In this document: in pieces, positions 8,249-18,110 of the stretch
Layout: each line of letters starts with the position of its first letter
Numbering within the stretch: position 1 is the first letter of the stretch
Assembly: GCA_016744135.1 (NCBI GenBank)
Contig: JADGEX010000002.1
Location: forward strand, 806,001-870,000
Source: Pseudodesulfovibrio sp.
GTDB lineage: Bacteria > Desulfobacterota > Desulfovibrionia > Desulfovibrionales > Desulfovibrionaceae
Reading direction: 5' to 3'
DNA length: 64,000 bases
The notes under the pieces: model-generated
What the model was told of the DNA's origin: nothing
Seen by the model: only the letters and a program-made list of their open reading frames with translations
Database searches by the model: none
Program-made: the position numbers and the translations under genes

Positions 8249-9919
8249 ATGGTGAAGAGCGATGTTTTAGAAAAAGAAGTCTATCGGACAGTTGGTCAAC
8301 ATACATTTGAAGAGTTTATTGAGATGGCCAGTTTGTTTCATAATTATGCTGCACCCGGGCTGCTTATAGGCGGATATATGGTTGCCGAGGCCCAACAGTA
8401 TATGCCGGAAGGAACACTGTATGAGGCTATTTCGGAAACATCATGGTGTTTGCCTGACGCCATTCAGATGATGACGCCATGCACGGTTGGCAACGGCTGG
8501 ATGCGTGTCATGAACTTTGGACTGTACGCCATGAGTCTCTACGACAAGTTTACCAGAGAAGGTGTCAGGGTTTGGCTTGATCTTGAAAAAATTCCACATG
8601 ATTCCGAAATTCGGACATGGTTCTTGAAGACCAAAGCAAAGCCGGATCAGGATTCTGAATTGCTTCGTCATCAAATAGGTATGGCCGGAGCTGACATTTT
8701 GTCTGTCGAAAAAATCACCTTGAATCGAAGCCTGTTGGTCAAGCGGAATAAGGGTAAAATCTCGGTGTGTTCTGTGTGTGGCGAGGCTTATCCTTCCGCC
8801 CATGGTCCGATATGTCGTTCATGTCGTGGGGAATCTCCCTACGAAGGGAATCTGAAAGCCGAGTCTACCATCTTGTACCCCCTCCCCAAACAGGTCCGCA
8901 AAATAGGCGCAGAAGGGGCGTTGGGTAAAAAAGCGGTTCATGACATGACCCAGATTATTCCCGGTACGGACAAGGGCGCGGCTTTCAGGAATGGACAGAC
9001 CTTTGATGTCGGCGATCTTTGTCGACTTCAACAGATGGGGAAAAACAATGTTTTTGTGCAGGATGAGGAACTCGACGAACAATGGGTGCACGAAGATGAC
9101 TGCGCGCGGAGTTTTGCCGAGGCCATGGCTGGAAAGGGCATCGCGCCAAGGGAAGATCCTCATGAGGGCAAAGTGACGCTTAAGGCGGAACATGATGGAC
9201 TCTTGTTTGTTGATACCCACCGATTGAAGGCGTTTAATTTGGCACCGGGTGTCATGGCAGCGAGTAGGAAAGGGTGGACACTGGTTCGGAAAGGGGCTGA
9301 GATTGCAGGGACACGAGCCATTCCATTGTACATGCAGCGCGATCAGTTCGAGTGTGCGCAGGATGTGCTTACGGCTGGACCGATTTTTGAAGTCCTGCCT
9401 TTGAAGCAAGCAAAGGTTGGTATTCTGATTACAGGCAATGAGGTCTTTAACGGAACGATCGAAGACCGTTTTGAAGAGATTATTCGTGCCAAATTGACGG
9501 CCTTCAATTGCTCGGTATACAAGGCCGTATTGGTACCTGATGATCGTGAAGTCATTCGCGTCGCAGCCTTGGAAATGCTTGAAGGTGGATGCGATTTGAT
9601 CATTACGACAGCCGGTCTTTCCGTGGACCCGGATGACGTGACTCGTCATGGACTGGTTGATGCCGGAGCTCATTCCCTGACATACGGTGCGCCGGTTCTT
9701 CCGGGGGCAATGACCTTGATCGGAAAAATCGGTTCTGCTCGGTTGCTTGGAGTTCCTGCTTGTGCCCTGTTTTTCCAACGGACAAGCCTCGACCTCTTGT
9801 TGCCTCGACTGTTGGCAGATGTAGATATTTCGCGAAATGATCTGGCGGAGATGGGCGAGGGCGGTATGTGCCTTGGATGTACCAATTGTACCTTCCCCAA
9901 GTGTCCGTTTGGTCGATAG
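8249..9919 (+). CDS. FmdE-domain/MoeA-like molybdopterin-binding fusion protein
   Basis: 556 residues. The N-terminal 160 residues are FmdE-like ('FEEFIEMASLFHNYAAPGLLIGGYM'), the domain found with formylmethanofuran dehydrogenase operons. A treble-clef zinc motif 'CSVCGEAYPSAHGPICRSC' follows near residue 175. From about residue 300 the protein is MoeA/MogA-like: 'GILITGNEVFNGTIEDRF' and 'DLIITTAGLSVDPDDVTRHGL' are molybdopterin-binding signatures. The tail 'CLGCTNCTFPKCPFGR' adds four cysteines. A role in molybdenum cofactor insertion or sensing for the reductases nearby is inferred from the shared operator and from the adjacent two-component genes, which start 17 bases later. Confidence 0.8.
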   Translation: MVKSDVLEKEVYRTVGQHTFEEFIEMASLFHNYAAPGLLIGGYMVAEAQQYMPEGTLYEAISETSWCLPDAIQMMTPCTVGNGWMRVMNFGLYAMSLYDKFTREGVRVWLDLEKIPHDSEIRTWFLKTKAKPDQDSELLRHQIGMAGADILSVEKITLNRSLLVKRNKGKISVCSVCGEAYPSAHGPICRSCRGESPYEGNLKAESTILYPLPKQVRKIGAEGALGKKAVHDMTQIIPGTDKGAAFRNGQTFDVGDLCRLQQMGKNNVFVQDEELDEQWVHEDDCARSFAEAMAGKGIAPREDPHEGKVTLKAEHDGLLFVDTHRLKAFNLAPGVMAASRKGWTLVRKGAEIAGTRAIPLYMQRDQFECAQDVLTAGPIFEVLPLKQAKVGILITGNEVFNGTIEDRFEEIIRAKLTAFNCSVYKAVLVPDDREVIRVAALEMLEGGCDLIITTAGLSVDPDDVTRHGLVDAGAHSLTYGAPVLPGAMTLIGKIGSARLLGVPACALFFQRTSLDLLLPRLLADVDISRNDLAEMGEGGMCLGCTNCTFPKCPFGR

Positions 9920-9935
9920 GAAGATTGTACGACGT

Positions 9936-12515
9936 ATGAAACGAGTATTCGGATTTATCCTGTGTGTCTGCATGGTTCTGGTGGCATTTTCCTGCACCCC
10001 GCTTGACGGGCAGACTCCACTCACGGCCGAAGAACAGGAATGGATTGAAAAAAACAAGGAGATACCACTCGGTGTCTCCTTGCACTATCCGCCGTATGAA
10101 GAGTTCGGTTTAAAGGGTGGATATCAAGGGTTGAGTGCTGATTATATCCGGTTAATCAATGAAAAAACGGGTCTCAAGTTTGTCCCGTTACGGTTTAGAA
10201 ATCGGGATGAAGTCCTCGCAGGAATCAAGAGGGGCGAAATCTCTGTTGTCGCCGCTCTTGAAATGACGGATGAACGTCGTGATTTTCTCGATTTCACCCA
10301 GCCTTATGTGAATGTTCCGGCTGCTATAATAACCCGGAAGGAGTTCAAAGGAGAGCTTTCTCTTGAAAAGCTGGATGGCATGAGAATCGGCGTCACTGTT
10401 TCGCCGGAGTTTATCAGTTATTTGGAGAAATATTTTCCGGGAGATTATACCGTCGTCACCATGGCGGGCGGGTATATCGGGGGTTTGCGTTCTTTGGCGG
10501 TCGGTGATGTTGATGCCTTGATCTGTGATATGGCGCTTGCTTCCCGGTATATTGCCAATGCTCGTATCAGTAATCTGCGAATAGCCGGTATTTCCAGTTA
10601 TACGATTGATTTGCGAATAGCCTCGCTCAAGAGTCAACCCATAGTCGGTCAGATTTTGAGGAAAGGTCTCGCGATGATTCTTCCCCATGAACGCAAGACC
10701 ATTGAAGAAAAATGGTTGACCTTGCACTACCGACCAATCTGGGCCAGTTGGACATTCTGGCTGGGACTGTTGGGTGTACTTGGTCTGGTTTTGGGTGGTA
10801 TTGTTCTGGTTTTGTTCTGGAACCGCAGTCTTAAACGCCAGGTGGCTCAAAGAACCATGGCCTTGAGTTCCATTAATAAGGTTTTGCTTGGAGCATTGGA
10901 TTGTCACACTGAGCGAGAGGTCATGTTGCGTTGTTTGCAGGAAGCAAAGACGATGTCGTCAAGTGAACGGGCATTTCTTGGCGAGGTCGAGCAAACAGGG
11001 GCAATCAAGGTTCTGCTTGCCACGGAAGGTGGTGCAGACTGCCCTGAATGGGATTGCGCCGAGTTTGAAAGTGTCATTCTTGAAGGTGAGCAACTGGACC
11101 GTCTGGCTGGTGGCCACGTCGTGAATGTGTCTATTGGTGGAGACAGGAAAGGTCATCCTCATCTGATTGTGGTTCCGCTTCAGATTCTTGCGGGTACCAA
11201 TATGAAAATCATTGCGGTTGCTCGTAGCGAAAATCGGTATGTATCCAATGAAGTCTTGATTTTGGCGGAAGTCTTGTTTGCTTTTGAAGAAGCTTTGCAG
11301 CGTAAACGGACCGAGATATCACTGCATGAAAAGGAACGGCAGCTTCAACGAGTCCAGCGCATGGAAGCTCTTGGGACGCTCGCTGGCGGTATTGCACACG
11401 ATTTCAACAATATCCTTGGTGTCATTATTGCCAATGGTGAAATGATAGAAATGTTTCATATGGATGTTGATAAAACCATTCATCCAAAAATTCGGGCTAT
11501 TCTTGCGGCAGCGTATCGAGGTCGTGATCTGGTGAATCAAATTTTGACTTTTACGAGAAAAAGTAACGATGAGGCCGCGGTATTGAATGTCGGTCCTATT
11601 CTTAAGGAAACCGTCAAATTCTTGCAATCCTCGCTGCCGGCTTCCATTACAATTGAATATACGATTGATTCGCCGGAATCGACGGTGCTTGTCGATCCTA
11701 CACAGATGCATCAGGTTTTGATGAATTTATGCACTAACGCAGCCCATGCAATGGAAAGTATGGGCGGGACGCTTTCTCTCTCCCTGCGGTCCGGGCAGGT
11801 GAATCCTTCTCAGGTCGGGGCACAGACCCTTGAGCCGGGGTCGTATTTGATTCTCGAAGTGAGGGATACAGGAAGCGGTATCGAACCTGAGTTGATCGAG
11901 CGTCTTTTTGATCCGTTTTTTACCACCAAAGAACCGGGCAAGGGAACTGGGCTAGGACTTTCTGTTGTCCAGGGCATTGTGAAATCTTGGGGAGGCGAAG
12001 TGCTGGTAAAAAGCATCCATGGACGAGGCTCTCTTTTTCAGGTGTTCATCCCGGCTCGTAGCGAGAGTGGTGAACAGCCTGTGTTGTCGAGTGGCGGCGG
12101 AGAAATTTTTAAGGGGACTGGGAGTATTTTGTTTGTGGATGACGAAGAGGAACTGGTCAAATCCTGTTCTGAATTCCTTGCAAACCTTGGGTATAAGGTC
12201 CATGCGGAAACAGACAGTCGGGCTGCGTTGGAGTTGTTTAGCAGCGCTCCAGAGAAATTTGATCTTGTCATAACAGATTACAATATGCCTGGATTGAGTG
12301 GGGATGATCTTGCTCGGAAAATTCTTGAAGAAAAACCGACTGTTCCGATTATTGTTTGCAGTGGGTATAGTCAGAGCTTCGATGAGAGTACAGCTACGTC
12401 CCTCGGCATAACGGAATACCTCAAAAAACCAATCAGTCTGAAAATGCTGGCTTTGGCCGTGCGGAAATACTTGCGGCCCGATCTTGAAGACGAAACGCAT
12501 GACTTCATGGAATAG
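9936..12515 (+). CDS. Hybrid sensor histidine kinase with periplasmic binding domain
   Basis: 859 residues from the ATG at 9936; the longer reading overlaps the previous gene. Residues 1-20 end in a lipobox-like 'LVAFSC', then a family-3 solute-binding domain (about 35-265), one membrane helix (about 271-296), a GAF-like linker, HisKA with 'GGIAHDFNN' (His near 486), HATPase with 'MNLCTNAAHAM', 'DTGSGI' and 'GKGTGLGLSVV', and a C-terminal receiver with 'LFVDDEEE' and phospho-acceptor 'VITDYNMPG' near 780. It pairs with the sigma-54 activator 10 bases downstream. Position beside DMSO/TMAO reductase operons suggests it senses an S- or N-oxide, doing in one protein what TorT and TorS do in E. 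coli (inference). Confidence 0.9.
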   Translation: MKRVFGFILCVCMVLVAFSCTPLDGQTPLTAEEQEWIEKNKEIPLGVSLHYPPYEEFGLKGGYQGLSADYIRLINEKTGLKFVPLRFRNRDEVLAGIKRGEISVVAALEMTDERRDFLDFTQPYVNVPAAIITRKEFKGELSLEKLDGMRIGVTVSPEFISYLEKYFPGDYTVVTMAGGYIGGLRSLAVGDVDALICDMALASRYIANARISNLRIAGISSYTIDLRIASLKSQPIVGQILRKGLAMILPHERKTIEEKWLTLHYRPIWASWTFWLGLLGVLGLVLGGIVLVLFWNRSLKRQVAQRTMALSSINKVLLGALDCHTEREVMLRCLQEAKTMSSSERAFLGEVEQTGAIKVLLATEGGADCPEWDCAEFESVILEGEQLDRLAGGHVVNVSIGGDRKGHPHLIVVPLQILAGTNMKIIAVARSENRYVSNEVLILAEVLFAFEEALQRKRTEISLHEKERQLQRVQRMEALGTLAGGIAHDFNNILGVIIANGEMIEMFHMDVDKTIHPKIRAILAAAYRGRDLVNQILTFTRKSNDEAAVLNVGPILKETVKFLQSSLPASITIEYTIDSPESTVLVDPTQMHQVLMNLCTNAAHAMESMGGTLSLSLRSGQVNPSQVGAQTLEPGSYLILEVRDTGSGIEPELIERLFDPFFTTKEPGKGTGLGLSVVQGIVKSWGGEVLVKSIHGRGSLFQVFIPARSESGEQPVLSSGGGEIFKGTGSILFVDDEEELVKSCSEFLANLGYKVHAETDSRAALELFSSAPEKFDLVITDYNMPGLSGDDLARKILEEKPTVPIIVCSGYSQSFDESTATSLGITEYLKKPISLKMLALAVRKYLRPDLEDETHDFME

Positions 12516-12525
12516 GAGCTGATAT

Positions 12526-13944
12526 ATGGCCAAGGTACTGGTGATAGATGATGATCGCATGATTTGTGATGCGCTCATGGAGTTGATTCGAAATATTGGG
12601 CATGAGGCCGATTACGCATCAAGCGTCCAGGAAGGATTGGAAAAGAATCTGGCTGAAGAATTTGATGTGGTTTTTTTGGATATCAGACTTCCTGATGGCA
12701 ACGGGTTGGATATTTTGCCACAACTCAGGGAGCTTCCCATTCCCCCTGAAGTCATTATCCTCACAGGTCTTGGTGACCCTGATGGAGCTGAGTTGGCCAT
12801 ACGCAACGGGGCGTGGGACTACTTGCAAAAACCTCTTTCTCCCAAGAAGATTTTGCTCCCGCTGCAACGGGTTCTCAAATATCGGGACACGTTACGTAAC
12901 GAAGGGAATAATCAACCTCCTTTCAAGCGGTGTGGCATCGTCGGCAATGGGCCTGCCATCACTCATGCCTTGGAACGCTTGGGGGCGGCTGCGCATAGTG
13001 ACGCCAGTCTTCTTCTGACTGGTGAAACCGGAACGGGTAAGGAACTGTTTGCGCGTGCTCTTCATGAAAACAGCAAGAGGAGTCGAGGTCCTTTCGTGAT
13101 TGTCGACTGTGCTTCAATTCCGGCCAATCTGTTGGAAAGCACACTGTTCGGTCATGTCAAAGGGGCTTTTACCGGAGCGGATCGTTCAAGCTGTGGGTTG
13201 GTCCTTGAGGCGCATGGCGGCACTCTTTTTCTTGATGAAATAGGGGAAATGCCACTCCCCTTGCAGAAGAAACTGCTCAGGGTTTTGCAGGAACGCAAAT
13301 ATCGTCAGGTGGGCGGAAGTCAGGAAGTCAGCAGTAACTTCCGACTGGTCGCAGCCACGCATCGAGATTTGAATGAGATGGTCCAAAAGGGGCTTTTCCG
13401 CAATGACCTGCTGTATCGACTGGGGGCCATGACTATCAACCTTCCCGTGTTACGAGACCGTAAGGAGGATTTGGGCGAACTGACTCAGCATTTTGCACGG
13501 TATATCTGCGAGAAAAATGCAATTCCTCCCAAGACATTTTCTGATAATTTTATGGAAACTCTTGCCCGGTATGATTGGCCGGGCAACATTCGTGAGCTGG
13601 TCAACGTTCTTGAGAATGCAATGATTAGCGCCTACGGCCACACTGAATTATTCGCGAAGCATCTACCGGAGCGGACACGTATCGCGATGTTGAAACATGA
13701 TCTTGTTTTGAACGAAGACTCATATACCAATACCGATTTTACCGAAACTCAAACAGAAGAGTGCGGTACTTTGCCTTCGTATAAAGAATACCGTGGGCAT
13801 GTTTTGGAGCAGGCCGACAAGAGTTATTTTACCCGCTTGATGGAAGCTTCGTGTTGGGACATAGAACGTGCCTGTACAATCTCTGGATTGCGGAAAAGCC
13901 GGGTATACGATCAGCTCAAGCAGTACGGCATAGAGAAAGAATAG
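12526..13944 (+). CDS. NtrC-family sigma-54 response regulator
   Basis: 472 residues: receiver with 'VLVIDDDR' and 'FLDIRLPDG' (Asp near 52), AAA+ domain with Walker A 'GETGTGKE' (about 166), intact 'GAFTGA' sigma-54 contact loop (about 214), Walker B 'GGTLFLDEIGEM', R-finger region 'YDWPGNIREL', and a Fis-like helix-turn-helix at the end ('RACTISGLRKSRVYDQL'). Partner of the hybrid kinase just upstream. Its likely targets are the three sigma-54 units that carry GTTTTCCA-N7-TGGAAAAC palindromes, including its own operon; one degenerate copy of the palindrome overlaps its stop codon. Confidence 0.95.
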   Translation: MAKVLVIDDDRMICDALMELIRNIGHEADYASSVQEGLEKNLAEEFDVVFLDIRLPDGNGLDILPQLRELPIPPEVIILTGLGDPDGAELAIRNGAWDYLQKPLSPKKILLPLQRVLKYRDTLRNEGNNQPPFKRCGIVGNGPAITHALERLGAAAHSDASLLLTGETGTGKELFARALHENSKRSRGPFVIVDCASIPANLLESTLFGHVKGAFTGADRSSCGLVLEAHGGTLFLDEIGEMPLPLQKKLLRVLQERKYRQVGGSQEVSSNFRLVAATHRDLNEMVQKGLFRNDLLYRLGAMTINLPVLRDRKEDLGELTQHFARYICEKNAIPPKTFSDNFMETLARYDWPGNIRELVNVLENAMISAYGHTELFAKHLPERTRIAMLKHDLVLNEDSYTNTDFTETQTEECGTLPSYKEYRGHVLEQADKSYFTRLMEASCWDIERACTISGLRKSRVYDQLKQYGIEKE

Positions 13945-13966
13945 TTTTCCAGACTTTTCGGAGTGG
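13944..13966. promoter_or_regulatory. Degenerate activator site
   Basis: GTTTTCCA, seven bases, then CGGAGTGG: left arm perfect, right arm keeps only GGA. Sits 21 bases before the better site at 13987. Confidence 0.35.
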
Positions 13967-13986
13967 GTTGTCCAAAAGTGTTGGCC

Positions 13987-14009
13987 TCTTTCCAGATACG
14001 TTGGAATTA
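13987..14009. promoter_or_regulatory. Palindromic activator site before the dms-like operon
   Basis: TCTTTCCA-GATACGT-TGGAATTA: TTCCA/TGGAA paired across seven bases, matching the sites at 8055, 8097 and 19927. About 60 bases before the sigma-54 element. Confidence 0.6.
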
Positions 14010-14067
14010 TCTCTTTTTTTATGTGCTCAAATTCACATAATATACTGTTTTTATTTATATTTTTCCA

Positions 14068-14083
14068 TGGCACAGTTGTTGAT
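14068..14083 (+). promoter_or_regulatory. Sigma-54 promoter of the dms-like operon
   Basis: TGGCAC-AGTTG-TTGAT. The -24 is consensus; the -12 has GA instead of GC, so it may be weak or strictly activator dependent. The start codon lies 66 bases on, after a 7-bp ACTGTGC/GCACAGT leader hairpin at 14110-14129. Confidence 0.6.
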
Positions 14084-14148
14084 ATCAAAATTCCCATGAT
14101 GTTAGATTCACTGTGCCCTCGCGCACAGTCAAACGAGTGAGGATAGTT

Positions 14149-16587
14149 ATGGGTAAGAAGGAATCTGAGAAACCCCCTGTAGAAGGGCGGCTTGGAAGAC
14201 GTAAATTCCTGAAATGGAGTGCCGCGCTGGGTGGGGTGACAGCCCTGTCGGGAACCGGTTTTTTTTATGGTCTTCGGTCTGTTGAGAGCGCTGAACCATT
14301 CGCCGATAAGGTTGTTTGGACATCCTGCAATGTGAATTGCGGCAGCCGATGTGCCTTGCGGGCTTTTGTAAAGGATGGCGTGGTCACCCGTGTCGAAACA
14401 GACGACAAGGGTGAAGATATTTATGGCGATCATCAGGTCCGTGCTTGTTTGCGCGGTCGTTCAATGCGCCACCGTATTTATGCGCCGGATCGTTTGAAGT
14501 ACCCCATGAAGCGTGTGGGCAAACGTGGTGAAGGCAAGTTCGAGCGTATTTCCTGGGACGAGGCTTTGGATGGAATCGCAAAGAGTCTGGGCGATACTAT
14601 TGAGAAGTGGGGCAACGAGTCCGTATATCTGAATTATGGCACCGGCAACCTTGGCGCAGTCATGTCCAAGTCCTGGCCGACTGGTTCCACTCCTGTTGCC
14701 CGCCTCATGAACTGTCTGGGCGGCTACCTCAATCAGTATGGAACGTATAGTGATGCACAGATCGACATGGCGTTGCCGTACACTTTTGGTAAGGGGTGGG
14801 TTCGTGGCAACCTCTTGTCTGACATCGTCAACAGCAAACTGGTGGTGTTGTTCGGCAACAACCCCGCAGCCACACGCATGAGCGGTGGCGGTCTTGTGCA
14901 TGATGTGATTCAGGCCAGGAAAAAAGGGTATGCGCGGATTATTGTCGTTGATCCCCGTTTCACGGATACGGCCACAACACTGGCTGATGAATGGATTCCC
15001 ATCCGTCCGGGCACCGATGCAGCGCTAGTTTGTGGTCTGGCCCATGTGATGATTTCCGAAAATCTGGTTGATAATGATTTCATCAAGCGGTGTACCGTCG
15101 GCTATGATGAAGATTCCATGCCTGAAGGCGTGCCTGCCGGTAATTCTTACAAGTCCTACATTCTGGGCACGGGCAAGGACGGTCAGGCAAAGACACCGGA
15201 ATGGGCTTCGAAGATTACGGGTATTCCCGTTCGCCGTATTGTCCAGCTGGCCCGTGAAATTGGTCAGGCAGAGCCTTGCTATATCTCTCAAGGGTGGTCC
15301 GTACAACGTCAGGCCAACGGTGAAAACAACTGTCGTGCCATCAGCATGTTACCTATTCTTACAGGCAACGTGGGAGTGCAGGGCGGTAACACCGGCGCCC
15401 GTGAAAGTGGGTATGGAATCCCGTTTGCTCCTTTCCCGGTTCTTCAGAATCCGGTAAAGACATCCATATCCTGTTTTACCTGGACCGATGCCATTGAACG
15501 CGGCACGGAAATGACCGCAAAAAGAGATGGTGTGCAGGGACGTGATCGTCTGGAAGCACCTATCAAGTTTATCTGGAACTATGCTGGCAACTGTCTTGTA
15601 AATCAACATTCAGACAGCAATCGGACATCGGAAATTCTTGCTGACGACAGCAAGTGTGAAACCGTTGTGGTCGTTGATAACTTCATGACGCCAAGCGCTA
15701 AATTTGCTGATTATCTTCTTCCTGCGACTTCAAACCTTGAAGAGGATGATTTTGCTCCTCAAGGTTTTTCTTCGGAAATGGGCTACGTTATTTTTGCAGA
15801 AAAAGTCATTGAGCCACTTTTTGAAAGTCGTACCATTTTTGATATCTGTGCAGGTGTTGCCAAACGTCTGGGTGCGGAACAGAAATACACTGAGGGACGG
15901 ACCCGTGCGCAATGGGTCGAATCTGTCTATCAGAAGTCCCGTGAAAAACTGCCCGAGCTTCCTGCCAAGCTTGAGGATGCCTTTGCCATGGGATTGTATA
16001 AGCGTGAAAAGCCCGGTTTGCCTCCGGTTCCTTACAAGGAATTTCGGGATGATCCTGAAGGCCATCCCTTGAGGAGTCCTTCAGGTAAATTGGAAATCTT
16101 TTCCAAGCAACTTTGGGATATCGCTCATGAATGGGAACTCGCCGAAGGCGATGTCATATCCGGTCTTCCGGAATACGCTCCCACTTGGGAAGGCGTTTCT
16201 GATCCTTTGAGAAAGGAATTTCCTCTGCAATTGATTGGTCATCATTATAAACAACGCACGCATTCCACCTACGGCAATGTGGACTGGCTGAAAAAAGTCG
16301 CGCCACAGGAACTCTGGATCAATCCCATGGATGCCGAAGAACGAGGCATTGTCCACGGCGGAAAGGTCAAGGTCTTCAACGCTCGAGGCGTGGTTTACAC
16401 CATTGCCAAGGTCACACCCCGCATCATGCCAGGTGTTTTGACCCTGCCTGAGGGGGCATGGTTTGATCCGGGCAAGGATGGAGCCGACCACGGTGGCTGT
16501 GTAAACGTTCTGACGACACTTCGTCCTTCACCGTTGGCAAAGGGGAATCCCCAGCATACCAACCTTGTACAGGTCGAAAAGGCGTAA
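14149..16587 (+). CDS. dmsA: DmsA-like molybdopterin oxidoreductase, catalytic subunit
   Basis: 812 residues from the ATG at 14149 (GAGGA upstream). Twin-arginine signal 'GRRKFLK' at residues 16-22 sends it out folded. A [4Fe-4S] site uses C60, C64, C68 and C100. The segment 'NQYGTYSDAQID' puts Ser201 at the molybdenum-ligand position, as in E. coli DmsA, which points to S-/N-oxide reduction rather than nitrate or formate chemistry. Molybdopterin-dinucleotide domains follow, with the C-terminal 'VTPRIMPGVLTLPEGAW'. DmsB-, DmsC- and chaperone-like genes come next. DMSO is the likely substrate but related oxides or polysulfide/tetrathionate cannot be excluded. Confidence 0.85.
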   Translation: MGKKESEKPPVEGRLGRRKFLKWSAALGGVTALSGTGFFYGLRSVESAEPFADKVVWTSCNVNCGSRCALRAFVKDGVVTRVETDDKGEDIYGDHQVRACLRGRSMRHRIYAPDRLKYPMKRVGKRGEGKFERISWDEALDGIAKSLGDTIEKWGNESVYLNYGTGNLGAVMSKSWPTGSTPVARLMNCLGGYLNQYGTYSDAQIDMALPYTFGKGWVRGNLLSDIVNSKLVVLFGNNPAATRMSGGGLVHDVIQARKKGYARIIVVDPRFTDTATTLADEWIPIRPGTDAALVCGLAHVMISENLVDNDFIKRCTVGYDEDSMPEGVPAGNSYKSYILGTGKDGQAKTPEWASKITGIPVRRIVQLAREIGQAEPCYISQGWSVQRQANGENNCRAISMLPILTGNVGVQGGNTGARESGYGIPFAPFPVLQNPVKTSISCFTWTDAIERGTEMTAKRDGVQGRDRLEAPIKFIWNYAGNCLVNQHSDSNRTSEILADDSKCETVVVVDNFMTPSAKFADYLLPATSNLEEDDFAPQGFSSEMGYVIFAEKVIEPLFESRTIFDICAGVAKRLGAEQKYTEGRTRAQWVESVYQKSREKLPELPAKLEDAFAMGLYKREKPGLPPVPYKEFRDDPEGHPLRSPSGKLEIFSKQLWDIAHEWELAEGDVISGLPEYAPTWEGVSDPLRKEFPLQLIGHHYKQRTHSTYGNVDWLKKVAPQELWINPMDAEERGIVHGGKVKVFNARGVVYTIAKVTPRIMPGVLTLPEGAWFDPGKDGADHGGCVNVLTTLRPSPLAKGNPQHTNLVQVEKA

Positions 16588-16600
16588 GGGAGACTGATTG

Positions 16601-17221
16601 ATGTTAAAAAGACCTGCATTTTATTTTGATATGGAAGCATGCACGGGATGTAAAACGTGCATGATCGCCTGCATGGATAAGAATGATCTCCCTGATGGCG
16701 TTCTTTTCAGGCGTGTTACTGAGTATGCTGGCGGCGATTGGATGAAAGACAAAAACGGTGCATATGAACAGAACGTATTCGCCTATTACCTGTCTGTTTC
16801 GTGCAACCATTGCGAGAATCCCATCTGCGTTCGTTCATGTCCGACCACGGCCATGCACAAGGATGAAAATGGTATCGTCAGCGTCGATCACGACAAGTGT
16901 GTTGGCTGTCGTTATTGCGAATGGGGTTGTCCCTATTCTGCCCCACAGTATAATGCCAAAAAGGGCAAGATGGAAAAATGCGACTTCTGTCGTGATTATC
17001 TGGAGCAGGGCAAGCCACCGGCGTGTGTAGCTGCATGTCCCACTCGTGCTCTTGAGTTTGGAGAATATGAAGATCTGGTCGCCAAACATGGAGCGTCTCA
17101 AGTTGTCGCTCCGTTGCCTGACCCGTCTATCACATATCCCAACCTGATTGTTTCGGCCAACCGCAATGCGCAACCGGCTGGATCACGTCTTGGTACAATT
17201 CAAAATCCTGAGGAGGTGTAA
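16601..17221 (+). CDS. dmsB: DmsB-like four-cluster ferredoxin subunit
   Basis: 206 residues with four ferredoxin-type cysteine groups: 'CTGCKTCMIAC', 'CNHCENPICVRSCP', 'CVGCRYCEWGCP' and 'CDFCRDYLEQGKPPACVAACP'. This is the standard electron-wire subunit of DMSO-reductase-family complexes, carrying electrons from the membrane anchor to the molybdenum subunit. It lacks its own signal and would ride out with the Tat signal of the catalytic subunit. It starts 13 bases after the dmsA-like gene and ends two bases before the anchor gene. Confidence 0.92.
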   Translation: MLKRPAFYFDMEACTGCKTCMIACMDKNDLPDGVLFRRVTEYAGGDWMKDKNGAYEQNVFAYYLSVSCNHCENPICVRSCPTTAMHKDENGIVSVDHDKCVGCRYCEWGCPYSAPQYNAKKGKMEKCDFCRDYLEQGKPPACVAACPTRALEFGEYEDLVAKHGASQVVAPLPDPSITYPNLIVSANRNAQPAGSRLGTIQNPEEV

Positions 17222-17223
17222 CA

Positions 17224-18099
17224 ATGCTCTTTAATGAATGGAGTCTGGTCATTTTCACCATCCTCGTACAAACCGCAATTGGTATGTTGTTGGTGTCTGA
17301 AGTCGCGCGGGTTATTTCGCCGTCTTCTGTTAGCAAGAGCTTCTCGTGGCAGCTTCCGACAATCAGTCTGGTGACAGGTGCTTCCTTGTTGTTTTCCTTA
17401 GGACACCTTGGGACCCCTATGCACAGTGTCTATACGATACTCAACGCTGGTTCTTCATGGTTGAGTCGTGAGATCCTTGCCACCGGAGGCTTTTTTGTCT
17501 CGGTTGTGGCTTTGGCTGTCATTCGCATGAAATCGCCGGAAGCCAAGGCAACCGGAGTATCTGTGGCCGCCAGTATTCTGGGACTTGTCACTGTGTTCGT
17601 CATGTCCAGAGTATACATGCTGCAAACCGTACCCGTCTGGGACAGCATTTCAACCATGCTGGGTTTCTATGGCACCATGTTGATTCTTGGTTCCATTGCG
17701 GGCGGCGTACTGTTTGGTATCCAGACCAACAAGGGCGACGAGCTTAAAAAAGGCGATCATATCCGTATTGCTGGTGCATTCATTGTTGCAGCCATACTGG
17801 GGTTGGGATTGAAGTTTATCGGCATACCGCTTGATATGATTTCCCTTGATGCGACCAATAACCTGGGCGTTTCCGGTATTGATATACTGACATCGGGAGG
17901 AACATTCCTGTTCGTTGCCTGTGTCGCATTGACCTTTTTGGGAACGGCAGTGTTTGCATGGGGTATCTACAAGATCATTGCATCCAATGAAATGAGTGCC
18001 ATGACCAATGTCAGCTTGTGCGCCTTCGGGCTTGTGCTTGCTGGTGAAATCGTCGGCAGGCTCATGTTCTACGGTACTTATCTTCGAATCGGACTGTAA
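17224..18099 (+). CDS. dmsC: DmsC-like membrane anchor subunit
   Basis: 291 residues with about eight hydrophobic helices and the DmsC pattern near the N-terminus ('LVIFTILVQTAIGMLLVSEV' and 'SLGHLGTPMHSVYTILN', with the His of the quinol-site region). It should oxidise menaquinol and pass electrons to the four-cluster subunit. RBS GGAGG is at the end of the preceding gene, indicating coupling. Confidence 0.9.
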   Translation: MLFNEWSLVIFTILVQTAIGMLLVSEVARVISPSSVSKSFSWQLPTISLVTGASLLFSLGHLGTPMHSVYTILNAGSSWLSREILATGGFFVSVVALAVIRMKSPEAKATGVSVAASILGLVTVFVMSRVYMLQTVPVWDSISTMLGFYGTMLILGSIAGGVLFGIQTNKGDELKKGDHIRIAGAFIVAAILGLGLKFIGIPLDMISLDATNNLGVSGIDILTSGGTFLFVACVALTFLGTAVFAWGIYKIIASNEMSAMTNVSLCAFGLVLAGEIVGRLMFYGTYLRIGL

Positions 18100-18110
18100 T
18101 ATACAAATAT

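Noticed and set aside
8819-10057. 412-residue minus-strand open frame
   Set aside because: Antisense to the FmdE-MoeA gene and the kinase start; no recognisable motifs.
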